DNA of 64,000 bases from Anseranas semipalmata. Lineage: Eukaryota > Chordata > Aves > Anseriformes > Anseranatidae. Positions 25,185 to 38,685 of the stretch are shown here, in pieces. The stretch lies in contig VXAA01006455.1 of the NCBI GenBank assembly GCA_013399115.1, positions 105,816-169,815 on the forward strand, in the 5' to 3' direction. The number at the start of each line of letters is the position of its first letter. The stretch's first letter is position 1. Made by a program: the position numbers and the translations under genes. The notes under the pieces were generated by a model, which saw only the letters and a list, made by a program, of their open reading frames with translations, did no database searches and was not told where the DNA came from.

Positions 25185-26470
25185 GATTGCCAGCAGTGAA
25201 GTCCGTGAGTATTTTGGGGATTTGGGGTATGTTGTGTTTCAAATATAATTTGTGTTTTTCTAAAATTTGTCATTCATGAAGCACCTTCATTTGTCAACAG
25301 TATGATAAAAGAGTTGTCTCCTCTTTAACTGGGTGAGTATTAAAATGCAGAAGTTATTATCACTAGAATATTATAGATGGTATTTTTGCACATTTCTTGA
25401 AGTTTTGGAGGAATTTACTTGCATCTTTGCCTGCTTTTGCTTTGTTACTCATGGGTAGTTTAGAATGCATCTGAAGAGCAACATTATTTCCCTCCCTACT
25501 GCACCCAGCGTATGCATACTTGCAGGGACTGAGAGACTAGGTGACATCACCTGTTCTGGTCTCTGCTCCTTGGCATCTAATTTAAGGGAGACATCTAGGA
25601 GTATGTGGCTATGAAATAAAAGAAAAAATAATTTTTGGTTGTGTTAGTGTTTATATATGTATGGTTCAGGAGTTCTGTTAAAGTGTATAATATAGTCAAT
25701 ATCTGCAGTATTGCTATGCTGTTCAAGAAAAAAATAACTGGAACACCCAGACACAAAGTGCAGAGGCTCATCCATGTTAAGGCCTCTTTCAAAGAGATGC
25801 TTTCCTGATACCTATGTAGATAGAGAAGAAGGATGGCAGCCCTATTACAGAGCCCTTGTTTTCCTTCAGAGGTTTTTAATTTCCTCCTGTGGTAGCACCT
25901 GAAAACTTTGAGTAACCTGTTAGGGACCAGCTGCCACAGTGTCAGCCTAAGGATCTACTGCCACTTGAGATGGTCTTGAGTATCCCACCTGGCCTCCTGG
26001 TTTCTGTCAGGTCCTGTGTCTGTGTCAGATCAGCCATATCATGAGGTTGTTTTAGACACATAGAGCATCTCACATGGCACTCAGATAACTAATCTTGCTT
26101 CTGGCTACTAATACCCTCACAATTCGCTTTTTCAACTTTTCCAGAGAGGCAGGTGTACTTTGACGGGCTTTATTTTATTTGAAGGGGCTTCAAGTGTTTA
26201 TTTGGTGTTGTGGCTTTAGGAGAGAACATAAATTGGATAAGTGTTTCTCACCCACTAAAGGCAGGGAGGCTGATGTTGCTCATAAATTTGTCAAGAAATT
26301 GTCTCCCTGTGTATCTGTATTGTGCAGACAGGCTTCTCTGTTAGTGCTGAAGGTTTGGCCATGTCAGGGGGGTTGACCATGGCCTTCATTTTGGAGGGAA
26401 GGTGATACGTTTTGTGCCTAGGACCATGCCCGTGATTTTCTCAAGTGCCCGGATTGAAAAAAAAGCAATT

Positions 26471-26508
26471 GTTTTTTTTTATTATTATTATTTTTATTTT
26501 ATTTTTTA
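26471..26508. repeat. T/ATT-rich tract
   Basis: A run of T, several ATT units, then ATTTT units form a low-complexity tract. Confidence 0.9.
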
Positions 26509-28359
26509 AGTGAGCACTCCAGCAAACTCCTTCTTAACTTATTAGAGGTCTGAGAAATCACAGATATTCTCTGTTTTGGCAAGGAAATTATGCAGGTACT
26601 AATAGCCACTGTTTTTGTGACAAGGCCAACTATCTTAAATCAGAAGCAACAAGCTGTAATCTCTGTCTGGAATTGGCCCCAAGACCTTGAATTTGACCTG
26701 GTGCTTCAAAGGGAGCAGACTTTAAAAACAGATTTGTTGCATTGGAAGCTTATAATCCATTCAGAAGATGAGAAATGAAAAGTACAAGAAAAATAATAAT
26801 TGAAATGGGTCTGGGAGGAAGGGAAGGACTCTTCTAGCCCACTCTACCTCAGTCTGCAGTGAGACCTGGTGTTAGCTAGTGTGTTAAACAGTGATAGCAA
26901 GGCCCTAGAAAAATAACTACTGCTCCTTGAGGAAAGTGTGAAAGAGCATATTTGAAAATTTAACTAATAGGCAAAGGATCTCACCTAGTCATTGCCTAAC
27001 TGGGGAGCAAAGCATCAGTGAATAAGAGAGAGACGAGAATGGGCCAGAGAGCACCTTGACAGTCGTCGTAATCCACTAAGTGACTTTCTTATTTACAACA
27101 TTTGCCCGATATGGTTGTAACGATGAGTTAGTTGTTGAAGAAACATCTGATAGCTAAATTGTACTGGCTTTATCGCTATTGATTAGCAAGCGTTTATTGT
27201 GATGTCTATTGACTACTTTTGTGGACTGGTGTTTTTAAGGGATTATTTTATTTTATGGCATCCTCTAACTGTAACTGGTAAGACAAAGCCTTCTGTACTT
27301 AAAATAAGCTCATCCGTTATTTTTCATTGTCTGTTCTATTGCAGCTATTACCTTAGATCATGTAGATATACTAGAAACAATATTTATGGGAGACAGTTCA
27401 ATCTCATCCATTAAAAGGAAACCTTTCCAGATTCTACCCCATGAGAAGGCAAGATTGTCATTCTTTAAAGGAGATAAAAGGAGAAAAAAGACATACCCCC
27501 CAAACAAATTGTATGTCTTACAAAAACACCATCATATCTACTACATCTTCAAGGCAAAATTTGCACCCTAAATTTCCATAATACTAGTGTAATTGGAGGA
27601 GCCTTATTAACATCAATGTTGTGCTAGGCTGTTAAAGAATTTTCTTGGTTCTTTTGGTACCTTCGTAGCCTTTTAGTTAGAGGTTACATGGTGTTGTCTT
27701 CATAATTAAATGTTACTACATTCAATCCTCATATTCTGGCCTTGTGTTTGGAGAGAAAACCCAAACATTAAAAAAGTTAGATGTCCATTTCTTGTGGTTA
27801 TGGGTGAGAGTTGTATTTTGGGTGATAAAAAGCAGGGGAGGTGCAATTGGTTCCTTCATCGGAAGAGAACAGCAGGAATAAATTTCTTGAGGGTTTCTCC
27901 CATCTGTAGGTGGTACAGAGAAAGCAGACCTAGCTAAACCCTGGGCAGAGGTCAGAGGTTTCACCTGGCCAGAGAATTGGTAATGAGAATCCATTTTGCC
28001 CTCTAAGGATAGCCAGAGCAGGAGGAGTGATCTGACTGGCCATTACATGAACATGGCTTTAAGCATAGACAGTCATTTAAAGCCTTCTGCTATATAAATT
28101 AGAATTGCTGTTTATGGGATCGCATTTTCACAGAATATTTTTCTTATAAAAAATGTAGGGAACCTAAAAGGTACATTTTAGACAGCATTTAGGAAGAAGT
28201 GTTATGCTGTTAGAGAGGAAAACAAATGCTGTTTCTTTCACAAATACACTTCAGCTTTGTAGTGTCTTTCTGCATTCGCTATTTCATTCATTGCAGGAGT
28301 GTATGATTTGTACAACTTTCTGTTCTTATGAGACAAAAAAGGAAAGAAAAACTCAGGGC

Positions 28360-28375
28360 TTTTTTTTTTTTTTTT
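28360..28375. repeat. Poly-T, 16 bases
   Basis: Sixteen uninterrupted T. No gene-derived sequence is seen next to it that would mark a processed pseudogene. Confidence 0.9.
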
Positions 28376-29455
28376 AATTGGTCTAGAGAAAGAATATCCA
28401 TTGGTGGGAATTTCAGACGATAAACGTAAAAGGTGAGATATCTGTCTCTCTGATCTTTCTGCACTTATGTGAAACTTGGCTAATGGCAATGTAGTTCTTG
28501 ATCACTGAATGAAGGGCTTAAATTCAGAAAGGCAACTTTTGCCAGGAAAGATGTAAGTTGAAATGGGATTTTGTCTCCTTTATAAAAAGTTTTTGTGCCA
28601 TTAATTCAAAAGCTTTATGTGATAGATGAGCCACATATGTTATACTGGAAACATTTGCCAAAGCTTACCAGAAACTCTCATAAGCACCCCATATGGAGGA
28701 ATGCTACTGTGGTAACTCTCAGACCAAAGAGCTTAGAAATATATGCTATACGTGTCCAAGACCATTGACAGCCAGTACAAAATTAGATCCTGGTTCTGCA
28801 ATTTTGTCTTTGATTTTACAGTCATTGGGATTGGTAGAAATAATTTTTCCATTCAAATCTCAGAACAGTAGGCTGGAGGCTACTTGCTGTGAAGGGAGAC
28901 GGAATAGAGGACAGCATAATGTTGGTCAGCCTCCCTTTTTTCCCCCTGCCATTCTAGTTTCATTGCCCTGTGATTCTTTCAGAAATTTCAGGCTGCTTGG
29001 CCATGTAATATTCAGAATTGTTTGAATGAAATGAGATTTTTCTTTTTGTTTGCTTTTCCTATGACAGTTTATTTTCTTTTCTCTCTGTTACTAAATGTAA
29101 CAAGTCCTGGAATATATTTTAGGGATTATGATTTGACTTGGAAGACTTCTGCGAGTCAAAAAACACTGAAATGTCCAGTAGAGCAGAGAAGCTTAGAAAC
29201 AACCAACCATCATCATTACTTAGAGGCAATTATCACAAACCTTATTCTACCTTGTTACCTCTCCAGCATTCTCTGAGAGGACTTTCGTGGTTGAGTGGCA
29301 TTAGTCACTCACATAGAGTATGGGGTGAAATATTTTTGTTACTGTGTTGGAGAAGCCTGAGAAGTGAGGATTAACATTACTTCCTGTGTGAAGGCACTTG
29401 CTTTGTGTGTCTGTATGTAGATGCAGATAATGATTTTCTTATGTAGGTCCTTGTC

Positions 29456-29479
29456 TTGAGAGAGAGGGAGAGAGAGAAG
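29456..29479. repeat. GA-rich tract
   Basis: Short GAGAGAGGGAGAGAGAGAAG-type purine repeat. Confidence 0.85.
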
Positions 29480-30167
29480 GGTTGCTGTGGGGCTGGTGCT
29501 CTGTTTTTCCTGCGGGGAGGACAGGTGTATGTGAGGTGGGGTAAGTACTGGTGGAGGCACAGAGGGTCCTGCTCTGGTGAACGAGAGAAGCTGAAGCAGC
29601 ACAACAAGGGCAGAGGGAGAAGGCGCTCCACATTCATTTCATCTTTGGAAAATGGAAGTATTTCCAAAAGTCCCTGCAAACTGGAAATAAAATAATACCT
29701 AAGATTTAACTTGATAAAATTTATTTTCTGCTTCAAAACCAAATTTATTGTGACACTTATTTGTTTTTTATATTTTTTAGTATCATGAAAGTAGAAGCAG
29801 TTCATGATGTGCTTGATTCTGTCATACAATCTAAATATTCAATTGAAATAATCAAGTGACTGTGGTGTCTTGTCATTCTGGGCCATCAGTGGGAGTTTAC
29901 TGTCAGTGATTCATTCACTACCAGTGACTAAATATTGGGAACGTTCATGAGTGAGCAAAGTAAAATACGTATTAAAACAGACTTTGCTTTGAAATAAAAT
30001 ATTTTGATTCAAGGAAAAGCACTTTGAGTGTAATTTTAAATTAGTCAATGATATTTAGCAAAAGCACAATGCCCTCAAACATATACTGTAGTAGAAAATC
30101 ATTTTAATGGAAATTTTTCAGTCAGCTGTAGTAGTAGTTTTTCTTTTGCGGGAAAGTTCTTATGACA

Positions 30168-30217
30168 GTACACATATATATGTATTTATATGTACATATA
30201 CAAATATATATACGTAG
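30168..30217. repeat. (TA)-rich / TATG degenerate tract
   Basis: Alternating pyrimidine-purine sequence of ATAT, TGTA and TACA words, a decayed dinucleotide microsatellite. Confidence 0.8.
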
Positions 30218-30836
30218 TGAGTCTCTCTGACAGAATTGTGGAAGTCAAGAAGATGTGATAGGTTAACATAAGAAAGGCAATGCTAATGAATAATTACATG
30301 CATTATGCCATTAAAGATCATTTCTCCCTTACAGTGTAGGAAAGTAAGTGGGAGGTCACTAGAGAGAAAAGAGAACAAACAAATGAACAAGAAACTGTGG
30401 TGAGCCCTCCTCTATCCCTCCTCCTCAGGCCTTCTATGTCTGAAATCCTTTCTTGTGTTAGGAAACTAATTATACCAGGGTTGCTGACCCAGTTCTCTTT
30501 TAAGCACTGAAATCGTGGAGAATCTTTCTTAGTCCAGGTAGCAATTAGCAGTCACCTAGTCATAAGGCTGGCATAATCCTGTCAACAGCCTGCTCAGTGA
30601 GCCCTTCTGCTTTGATGCAGGTGGGAGCAAGGTTGCTGGTAGAAGCAAGGTTCCCATTGTTTCCTGATGAAATTTTTGTGTTTCTTCATCATGTGCATGA
30701 TTTCTGCCATAGCACACTGCTTTTTCTCATGCCACCTCTCTCTGCTACTGTCATGGTTTATTTTCCTGTCCATTGTGTAAATTCATTCACAGAGCTCACA
30801 GTTCTGCATGACATATGATTTTCCCTCCCTTTGCAG

Positions 30837-31010
30837 GCTCACGTACACCACACCACCCTTAGTACCTCCACTGAAGTCTGTGGACTACGTTTTGGTGAAG
30901 GAGCTGTGAGTGGGAGGACCAGCCTCTTTTGCATGCCTGTCTTTCCTCTGTGACATGTCCAACGTGCTTTTGGTATTTCATGTGATGGCGAATAGATAAT
31001 CTTAATAAAT
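30837..31010 (+). other. Terminal-exon-like segment, unidentified
   Basis: The sequence up to 30836 (TTTTCCCTCCCTTTGCAG) is a textbook vertebrate 3' splice site. From 30837 a frame stays open for 38 codons to TGA at 30951-30953, and an AATAAA polyadenylation signal follows at 31004-31009. That is the layout of a terminal exon with a short coding end. I recognise no protein, and each element alone is common by chance. Confidence 0.2.
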
Positions 31011-33346
31011 AAGTTTAGCATGTGGCCAACTCACCCCAGTCTAGAAGACTCCTCCTAATTCTTAATGTTTTTAGAAAGTTGAAAGTTAATTAACTCCATT
31101 CGTATTGGAAATAAAAAATCTCCACAGCAGCTACCAGAAGTATCTTTAATTATGGCATGCTCCTAAATCAGAACCGTGTGTGGTTTTTGCTGTTTTTTTG
31201 AATCAGCTATTCTGTAGCAGCCTCTATTTTAATTAATTTACTAAAGTGAAATTTTAAAACTTAGCACTGGAGCATATTGTTGTGGTTCAGCTTGTTGATC
31301 ATAAATGGGTAATTGACGTGTTCTGATGTGTGCATTTGTTCCTTTCTTCTTTACTCATAGACCATAACTGGTTGCTAGGACTCTCATGCCATGAAGGGTC
31401 TTTATGGATCTCCAGGGCTGGTTGTGTGTCCATGTGTGAACACACACTCATGTGCTTGAAATCATTTTTGGAATTTCCTCAAAATTCTTTAGTAGACATG
31501 GTCTGCTTCACAATGAAGTAAATGTTAGATGACCTCTTACAGTCAAGTTTGTTGTTGTTGTTTATGGTTTGTTTGTTTACCCAAATGACAGAAGAAGTGT
31601 TTAAATGAATGAAAATTAAAACAGTCTTTCATAGATTTTTTTCCTCTTCAACCTGAGTAGCCCATTTTTAACACTTATGTATTAATGAAAAGTCTGTGAC
31701 TGAATTTCACTTTTTTAGGGAAACACAGCAGGGAGAGACAGTAGGTAAAGCATTCTCTAAATTAAGATGAATTAATTCTCTAAAATGTAGTTATTCATTT
31801 TAACACAAGATTGAGTTAAATTTGTTATATGGTTAAAACTCAAGCCGTAATACCATTCTGAGAACAGAAAACACCAAGACACTTCGCTGACCATCTCTTT
31901 CATTTCTAGTAAGGAAGCAGGGAATAGGAAAGAGAATCATATATGGAAAAAAAATAAACATGAAATAAAATTAAATCGGGAAAATTATTAATTTCATGTG
32001 ATTCATGTAATAGCAGTGTTTGTTCTGTTCAGAATAACTTATGGTTTGCCTGAACTTTCTTTCTCTTATTCTACTCAGTATGTCTTTTAAGGAAATGATG
32101 TTTAGTGGTGTTGACAACTAGAGTGTGCATCAAAGTCCTGGTAACATGAACAGTCCCCCAGAAATCTATGGCTCAGTAACTCTCCTTTCCTGGGAGTTCT
32201 GTGGAACATCACGCACGCCGTTTTGCACTGTTTAGCATTGGTCCTTTTGAAGAAGGAATAAAAAAAGAGGAGGAGTATCTATATGATGCTTAAGAAATTC
32301 AATGTCTTGAAGAAGTGCTTGCAACAGTTTCTAAATATTGTTTTAAGACAAGGTCGGCTCTCTTTCTTAATTACTTATGGTTTTGGAATTAAACGTTCAT
32401 GTCTCTTTGTATACGATTCCTCAGGAAACCAAAGACTTTCTCCCTGAGGTCCTTGAAGCATGGACCACTTTATGGCAATGCTTACTGTTGAAAGCCTAGG
32501 TTAGATTGCAGTCTTATTTTATCCTTATTATCACTGTTTTGTTTCATCCCATTCAAACCAATAAGTAGTAATTCACAATGTACGTTTTTCAGGGCCTGTG
32601 GAGGTTTGTTTAAGAATCTTTGGAAAATTGATAAAAACTTTGTGGGTCTCTTAGGGTAGAGAGGAGAAGGCAGCAGGTGATTTTATCAGTGCCAGGCTTG
32701 GCTGGGTGCTGGATGACTTCATATACTTATGTCAGCTCTTGTATGTGTATTGTTATATTTGTCCCCAGTGGACATGGATGTAAGTTTGGTGTTTTTGTCC
32801 TTGGTTCTGTCTAGGGCTCTTCTGAGGGTGGGACCTTGTTGCACCCTTAACACAGCAGCAACAGTGGCAGGATGCAGAATCAATATTTGCTGGTAATGGA
32901 GAAGGGCAGGGTACATGAGCAGTTTTCTGGTAGCTTAAGCGAAATGCTCCAATTTTGTAGTCCAAATTTCAGTGTATGGGATAAAGATAGTTAAGAGAGG
33001 AATGTCATAGGTCATTCTGCTGTCAACCTAGTGGACATGAAAAGAGAGACACTTCCCACTTCTCTAGGTGACATTTGGATGGCATTTTAATTCTGCCATC
33101 CACAAAAATTAATATAATTTAAATTCAATGTTATCTTCTGGTTTGGGTTTTGTGGGATTTGAGGATCGGATTTATGCCACTACAATTGTTGGCAGGTATT
33201 CAAGCCTTAAAATAATTGCCCATCTGTGTAGTTTTCCATTAACCATTTGGAAATAGTAGCTGTGACATAATGTGAAATCTGATTTGACAATATGTAATAT
33301 AACAGAGAGAAGTGAGAGGTAACATAATCCACTGTCTATCAAGTAA

Positions 33347-33655
33347 GGATCTTTATGGATCTCTGAATTTGTGATTTATAGAAATGGCAAATTCAAGAAT
33401 CAAGAGCCAAAAAAATCCATATGGAATTTAAAGAAAACTCTGAACAGTAAGACAGATGTAATCAAACATTTCCTAGCAGAAAGAACTCTATGGGTAAAAA
33501 TGCAAAACCCAGGGCAAATAAAAATCCAAGTATATGAGAGAGATAGTGAGAGGAAAAGTGTGCTTGGTGATACTGAGCTTGTTATCCATGGGCAGCCAAA
33601 GTTGTGTGAAAGTCAGCTTTCTGATAAAGAGCTATCATTTCTGAGCAGTGATTAA
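33347..33655 (+). other. Unidentified open frame, about 102 codons
   Basis: The frame is open from after a TAA at 33344-33346 to TAA at 33653-33655 in an AT-rich setting where stops are frequent. The translation is rich in Lys, Glu, Asn and Gln and looks hydrophilic, with no low-complexity run. No domain is recognised. No good ATG context, promoter or neighbouring exon was found. It may be chance or a remnant of a degenerate gene. Confidence 0.15.
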
Positions 33656-34746
33656 GGGATATAGTACCAGAAAATGCTTTTTTGTGGACTCTTACCTCTT
33701 ACCTTGTTACTTAAAGGAATGCCAGTATCCTGATACGGATGTCTTCTGCAGCTACATTGCTGAATGTTACATGCTTGCTCCACTCCATTCCATTCAGGGT
33801 GAAGTAAAAAAATAACTTGCCTCTGGTGGCACAGCCAGTGCTGTGTGCAGCATCCTCCTGCACTGGAAAGGGATGGACGAGACAGGAGCTTCTGTCTTAC
33901 ATAAAACAAAATTCTTTTACCGTTGATGATTTTCTTCTTATCGTTACCTGATGTATCTTCAGGGGTTGAGGTAAGATGGTCATTGGAGAAATTGGCATGG
34001 TTAAAGATAAAGCAGCAGGGTAGAGTGTGACCAGCTGTGTGTCCCTGACTGTCTGCCTGCTGTTCTGGCCCCACCACAGCTGCCCAGCTGTATGCCCCAG
34101 CTCCAAGTTGTGCAGTACTTCAAGGTGATTGAAAGACCTTCAGTGTCACCAGAAATTGCACCTGTGTTTTGTTTATTAGTTACTCTATTTCCACTGTGTT
34201 TTGATTTTTATTGAAGAATATATTTTCCCAATCAGCTCTGCTATGCATATCTGAAATCAAGGTGGGGCTTGAAATGCCAGGACAAAGCTGTGTCTGCTTC
34301 TGTGATGACTATATAGCCACAGCATGAATGCTTCCCCTTCTCACCTCTTGGCCTTAACGAGAAATTCGCTGGGAGCACAAGCTATTGCTTTGTCCATTTA
34401 GCAAATAACACAGAATAGTTTTGGAAGGTATCCTGGGAGATATCTTCTAGTGTGCTAAACTGCCTCTTCAGTGGAGTTTCCTCTACTATTAGTGTTTTGG
34501 ATTCAGCCCTCTTCCAGAAGTGCTTGGGTATGAAATGTCTGTAATTTGTGAATGACATGTTACTTTGTGTGTGTGATGTAGTCCCACACATGACTTGCAT
34601 GCAAGGAGAGCATATGTTCACAAACAGCCAAAGAAAAAGGAGTTACTTGCCAGGTCAGCAACTGATCTTCAGATCTACAAATCTGTATATATTCGGCCTC
34701 CTCTTGGGCTTTGATTAAATTGTCTTGAATATTTACCTGTCTGAAG

Positions 34747-34886
34747 GTGTGTGTGTGTGTGTGTGTATGTATATGCACATGTATTTGTGTAGGTATATAT
34801 ATATATATATAGGAAATGTGTGCATATGTATGTGTGTGTATAGTCATATATATATATCTCTATATATCTATACATACATACACACC
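34747..34886. repeat. Compound (GT)10 / (TA)9 / TATG microsatellite
   Basis: (GT)10 at 34747-34766, (TA)9 at 34794-34811, then mixed TGTG, TATA and TACA words to about 34886. Open frames on both strands here are products of the repeat. Confidence 0.95.
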
Positions 34887-36483
34887 GGTTCTAGTAGGCA
34901 GCCTTCATGGGCTGAACCACTGCTACTGCTAAAATCTCTCATCTGGGACACATGAAATGCATTTTCATATGTGTGGAAACAAAAAAAATCCCAAAGAACT
35001 TCATTCACTTATTAACTAAAAAGTAACTTTGTCTGTTTACTGGTCAGTAAATTTACCCATTTTTACTAAACACCAAATCTCAAACAACTTTACCGACTGT
35101 TTAATTTATTTCTTTATTAGCCTTTTTTTGAAGGTTAGCCTGTTGCATGAAGTAATGAAAATGAAATGTCAGAAACAGTAAATGATGGAGAAGTGAATGA
35201 ATAGTTGTTACAGATGAGTCACCAGACAGTAAGAAAGTAAAAACACAGCCCTGATTCAAACCATCATTGCATTCTGGATGCTTTGATCACTATGTCAATT
35301 CCAATGACAGCTTAAATAGCTCGAGTGCGTGCAGGATTTTGCAAGAAGAGCATGTAGTGAATAGGTATACAGTGTATTAATTTAAACATTGCTACCTTAT
35401 TTTCTCATTTCCTTGTCCAGGAAGATAAGTTGTGGACAATAGAGATTACAGTGGAGCAGTAATTACTGTCATTTATGTTAAGATTGTAGATTCTTAAAAA
35501 GTTGTTTGAAAAGTAACGTGCATAGGTGATTTTTTTTTCTCAATCCACTGAATCCATGGGACTAGACAGAACAACACAACTGCGTTATTTTTGGTAATTT
35601 TTTCTGATATTTTTTCCTTATTCTCTAGTATGTAGTGCATACTAAGCCATCTGAGGGATTGCACAAGTTTGACATTAAAAGCAAAGCAAACTTTGAGGAG
35701 TTCTGTAACTAACAATGGTTCTGCAAGTCAAATGATGTTCGACTTAGCAACCGAGGTAATTCTCTGGTTGGTTAGAAGAAACAGGCATCCTCACAGTGAT
35801 TCTAACCTCAAGAGAGGCTTAGTTTGTTATCAAATTTGCTTGCCTTCATCTAGCAGAATTATTTTGAGTATATGACCACGTTCCCTTTGTTACTCATCTC
35901 AACAAGTGTTATGCCTCTCAGAAATTGTAGTTCTCTAAGCTATCTTCATTTCACCTGTGCAAATTGCAGAAATTTGTTGCCTTTCAATATCTTACAAGGT
36001 CTACAGGAGCAATGGTGTCACTGCAACACTGTAACAGCTGTGTTATGTGTTGGCTGTATCAGCTGTTACTTGAGATACGTCATAGGAACGTGCACAGTGA
36101 ACCATGCCATTTTTAAACTTCTTAAATGTGCAAAGAGTATCGGTTTTAATAAAACAAGCCACATTTCACTTTTCCAGGCAATGATGACCTAATTAGAGCT
36201 TGTAACATCCACTACCAAAGACTACCCACAAGCTGCCATCCACTTGCACAAACAAAATCAATAAATCAGAGAGAAGCCTTCATTTTCAAACAAAGGGAGG
36301 ATATAATATAAATCCTCAGATGCCAGATCGTATAATGCCACTGACAAGCCCTAAAGCTAAATAATGCCCTCTTCTAATGTTGCATTGTGCTCTGAGCAGT
36401 GAAACCTGCTAATTTAGTTATAAAACTATTTTTTCTGGTACTTTTAACTTTTTTGTACATCGCAGGCACTGCTGCAAGCCTCG

Positions 36484-36507
36484 TGCTCAGGCACACGTGC
36501 CTGAGCA
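36484..36507. repeat. Near-perfect 24-bp palindrome
   Basis: TGCTCAGGCAC (36484-36494) and its exact reverse complement GTGCCTGAGCA (36497-36507) flank a 2-base spacer. It sits in a GC-rich patch. Confidence 0.8.
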
Positions 36508-36852
36508 GCCGGGCGCTGCTCCAGTGCAGCCATGTGCCCAGCCCTGCACCCGTGGGGCTCCCCTGCATCCCAGGAGCTGGTGACACCGCGTCTCCCTTGG
36601 CCTTCTCCAGAATAGTGCCTGGACCAGGCCAGCTGTGCTGTTTCAGAAATGATGCTTCACTATCTGGTTTCTGTATGTCTTAAGGGCAGGGTGTTCCCAT
36701 TGCTTATGTTTGCTTGTCCTGCACGTTCCCACCAGTGCCACTCTTGCCGCCACTGGGGAGCACAGCTGGTGCACGAGCTTTGCACAGGTTTCTGAATGCC
36801 TTTCTGATGCATTTAAAAGGTAAAATGCACAATATTATGGAACAGCTAGGGT

Positions 36853-36879
36853 AAAAAACAAACAAACAAACAAAAAAAC
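36853..36879. repeat. (AAAC)n microsatellite
   Basis: Four to five AAAC units bounded by A-runs. Confidence 0.9.
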
Positions 36880-37244
36880 CTTTCTAAGCACAGTGCCATT
36901 CTTGTAACTTGCCAGCATCCCAGAACACCATCCGTGCCCAGGAAAGCAGGTGGTCTTCCTCCTCCTAAGGTGCTGAGAAGCACCTCGGGTGGGGGGCACC
37001 TGCACTGCTCTCACCTTCCAGTCATTTCTGCTGCTCTGCATTACCGGGTGGTGGTGGTCACGGGGGCCACCAGCAACAAGTTTCCTCTGTACCCCACTTT
37101 GTGCTGACTTCGTGTAGGTCAGCGCAGTGTTGCGTTCCTAAAGCCTGGAATCGGCTGCCCTTTCTAGGCTTTGTGCAGCTTTCCTTCAGGGGAGGTGTTT
37201 TGTTTCCTTCACAGCTGGTATGTTTATACGTGTTGAATAGCCTG

Positions 37245-37274
37245 AGATTTAATTTTTGCTAATAAATTAAATCT
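37245..37274. repeat. AT-rich hairpin, 11-bp arms
   Basis: AGATTTAATTT (37245-37255) and AAATTAAATCT (37264-37274) are exact inverted copies around the 8-base loop TTGCTAAT. Confidence 0.8.
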
Positions 37275-38666
37275 TGGGTCACCTAGGTGTCCGCACAGAA
37301 AATTTTTTTACTTTTAATTGCCCTTCAGAAAGGGCTATGGGAAAATATGCCAGGTCACAGTTTTGTTGTTAAAGATATTAGGTATAGGGAAAGTGAATTG
37401 TGTGAAAAGTGCTGGATAAAAAAAAAAAAAAGACCTTATAAATAGCTTAATAGCTTAATATAAATATTATAGTGAAACAATAAAAGATACCAACCCCATA
37501 GAAATAGCTCAGTAGCATTTTTCCTAGATATAATTATTCCCTGATAGCAAAATAAAATAATGCCATATAGAAAAGATATAGGAGACTCCACAGGGAGTAG
37601 GAACAGAGACTATGGAATTATTTAGATGACTTTTCAGAGGAAATTGCAAAAGAAGCTGTTGTGAGAGTAAACTCGTTTTGTGAAATTATAATCCAATACA
37701 CCATCTGGGAATGTGCATGGTTCCAGCTGAGCAAAAAGTCGTAGTGGTTTAGTGTGATAAATACTAACTCATTGTAAAATCCCATTTTCCTGATGCTGTT
37801 AATTTATTTCTTCTGTTGAGGGGGAAAAAATATGTACATAGCCTTATTTCTGAAAAAAGAGTAGCAAGGGTAGAAAATAAAGGAAAATATGTTCAGTGCC
37901 TTAAATTGTTCAAAACTTATCATTTGTCAGGGACACTAAGTAAAGTGTCTTAACTATGTTACCCTATGTGAACTACATTACTTTAAATGTTGGTCTCAAA
38001 ATGTAAATTTGCATTTATATATTTAAGCTGAAGTGGATGAAATTTGCTCTGCTATGGTATGCCTATAAAATGCCCTTTGCAAAATCTGAGGTTTTTGGTA
38101 TATTTATGGTCCAGCACGTATCAGAGGGCCTCGATCAAGTCATTAAACACAGCTAGGTTAGGTTTAAATTAACAGTGAGAAATTGGGTGCTTTGCAGATC
38201 AGGGGCTGCTGTCCTCTGTGGGGTGAAAACTTGTGCTCCCCTCCTGGCTGGGCAGCGCTGCGGGGCTGCTGATCCTGGCTTCCCAGCTCACAGGCAGCCC
38301 CTGAGTTATGCTGGGGTAGAATCCGGGTACATGATGTATATGGAAGAAACGTAAGAAAAAAACCTTGAGGTTTTGAAGAGTTGCACACACAATTTTATTT
38401 GAATGTCTGAAATACAGAACTCTGGGTTTGTTTGATCTTAGGTTTCCCTGTAGTGCAATAGGTCCTAGTCACCCGTCAAGTTGTTTTGTGTGGAAAACTG
38501 TGGCTTATTTGAAATTCTTTTTTTTGTTTTGTTTTGAATAAAACATTAATGAAAATGTAAAATAACATAATTATATCTATTCACCTCTTTTTAATAATTT
38601 TACATTACTCTTTGGTGTTATTATGATGGTCAGAACTAGATTAGTGATAAATCTAGCTCATCGTTC

Positions 38667-38685
38667 TTTTTTTTTTTTTTTTTTT
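38667..38685. repeat. Poly-T, 19 bases
   Basis: Nineteen uninterrupted T in unique sequence. Confidence 0.9.

Noticed and set aside
34560..34955. Open frames on both strands rich in His/Thr/Tyr/Ile
   Set aside because: They are translations of the dinucleotide microsatellite and its flanks, not genes.
35494..35530. Sequence GTTTGAAAAGTAACGTGCATAGG resembling a mariner-type terminal repeat
   Set aside because: No inverted partner about 1.2-1.3 kb away was found and no transposase-like frame is present. A similar AAAAGTAATG word at 23955 is equally isolated.
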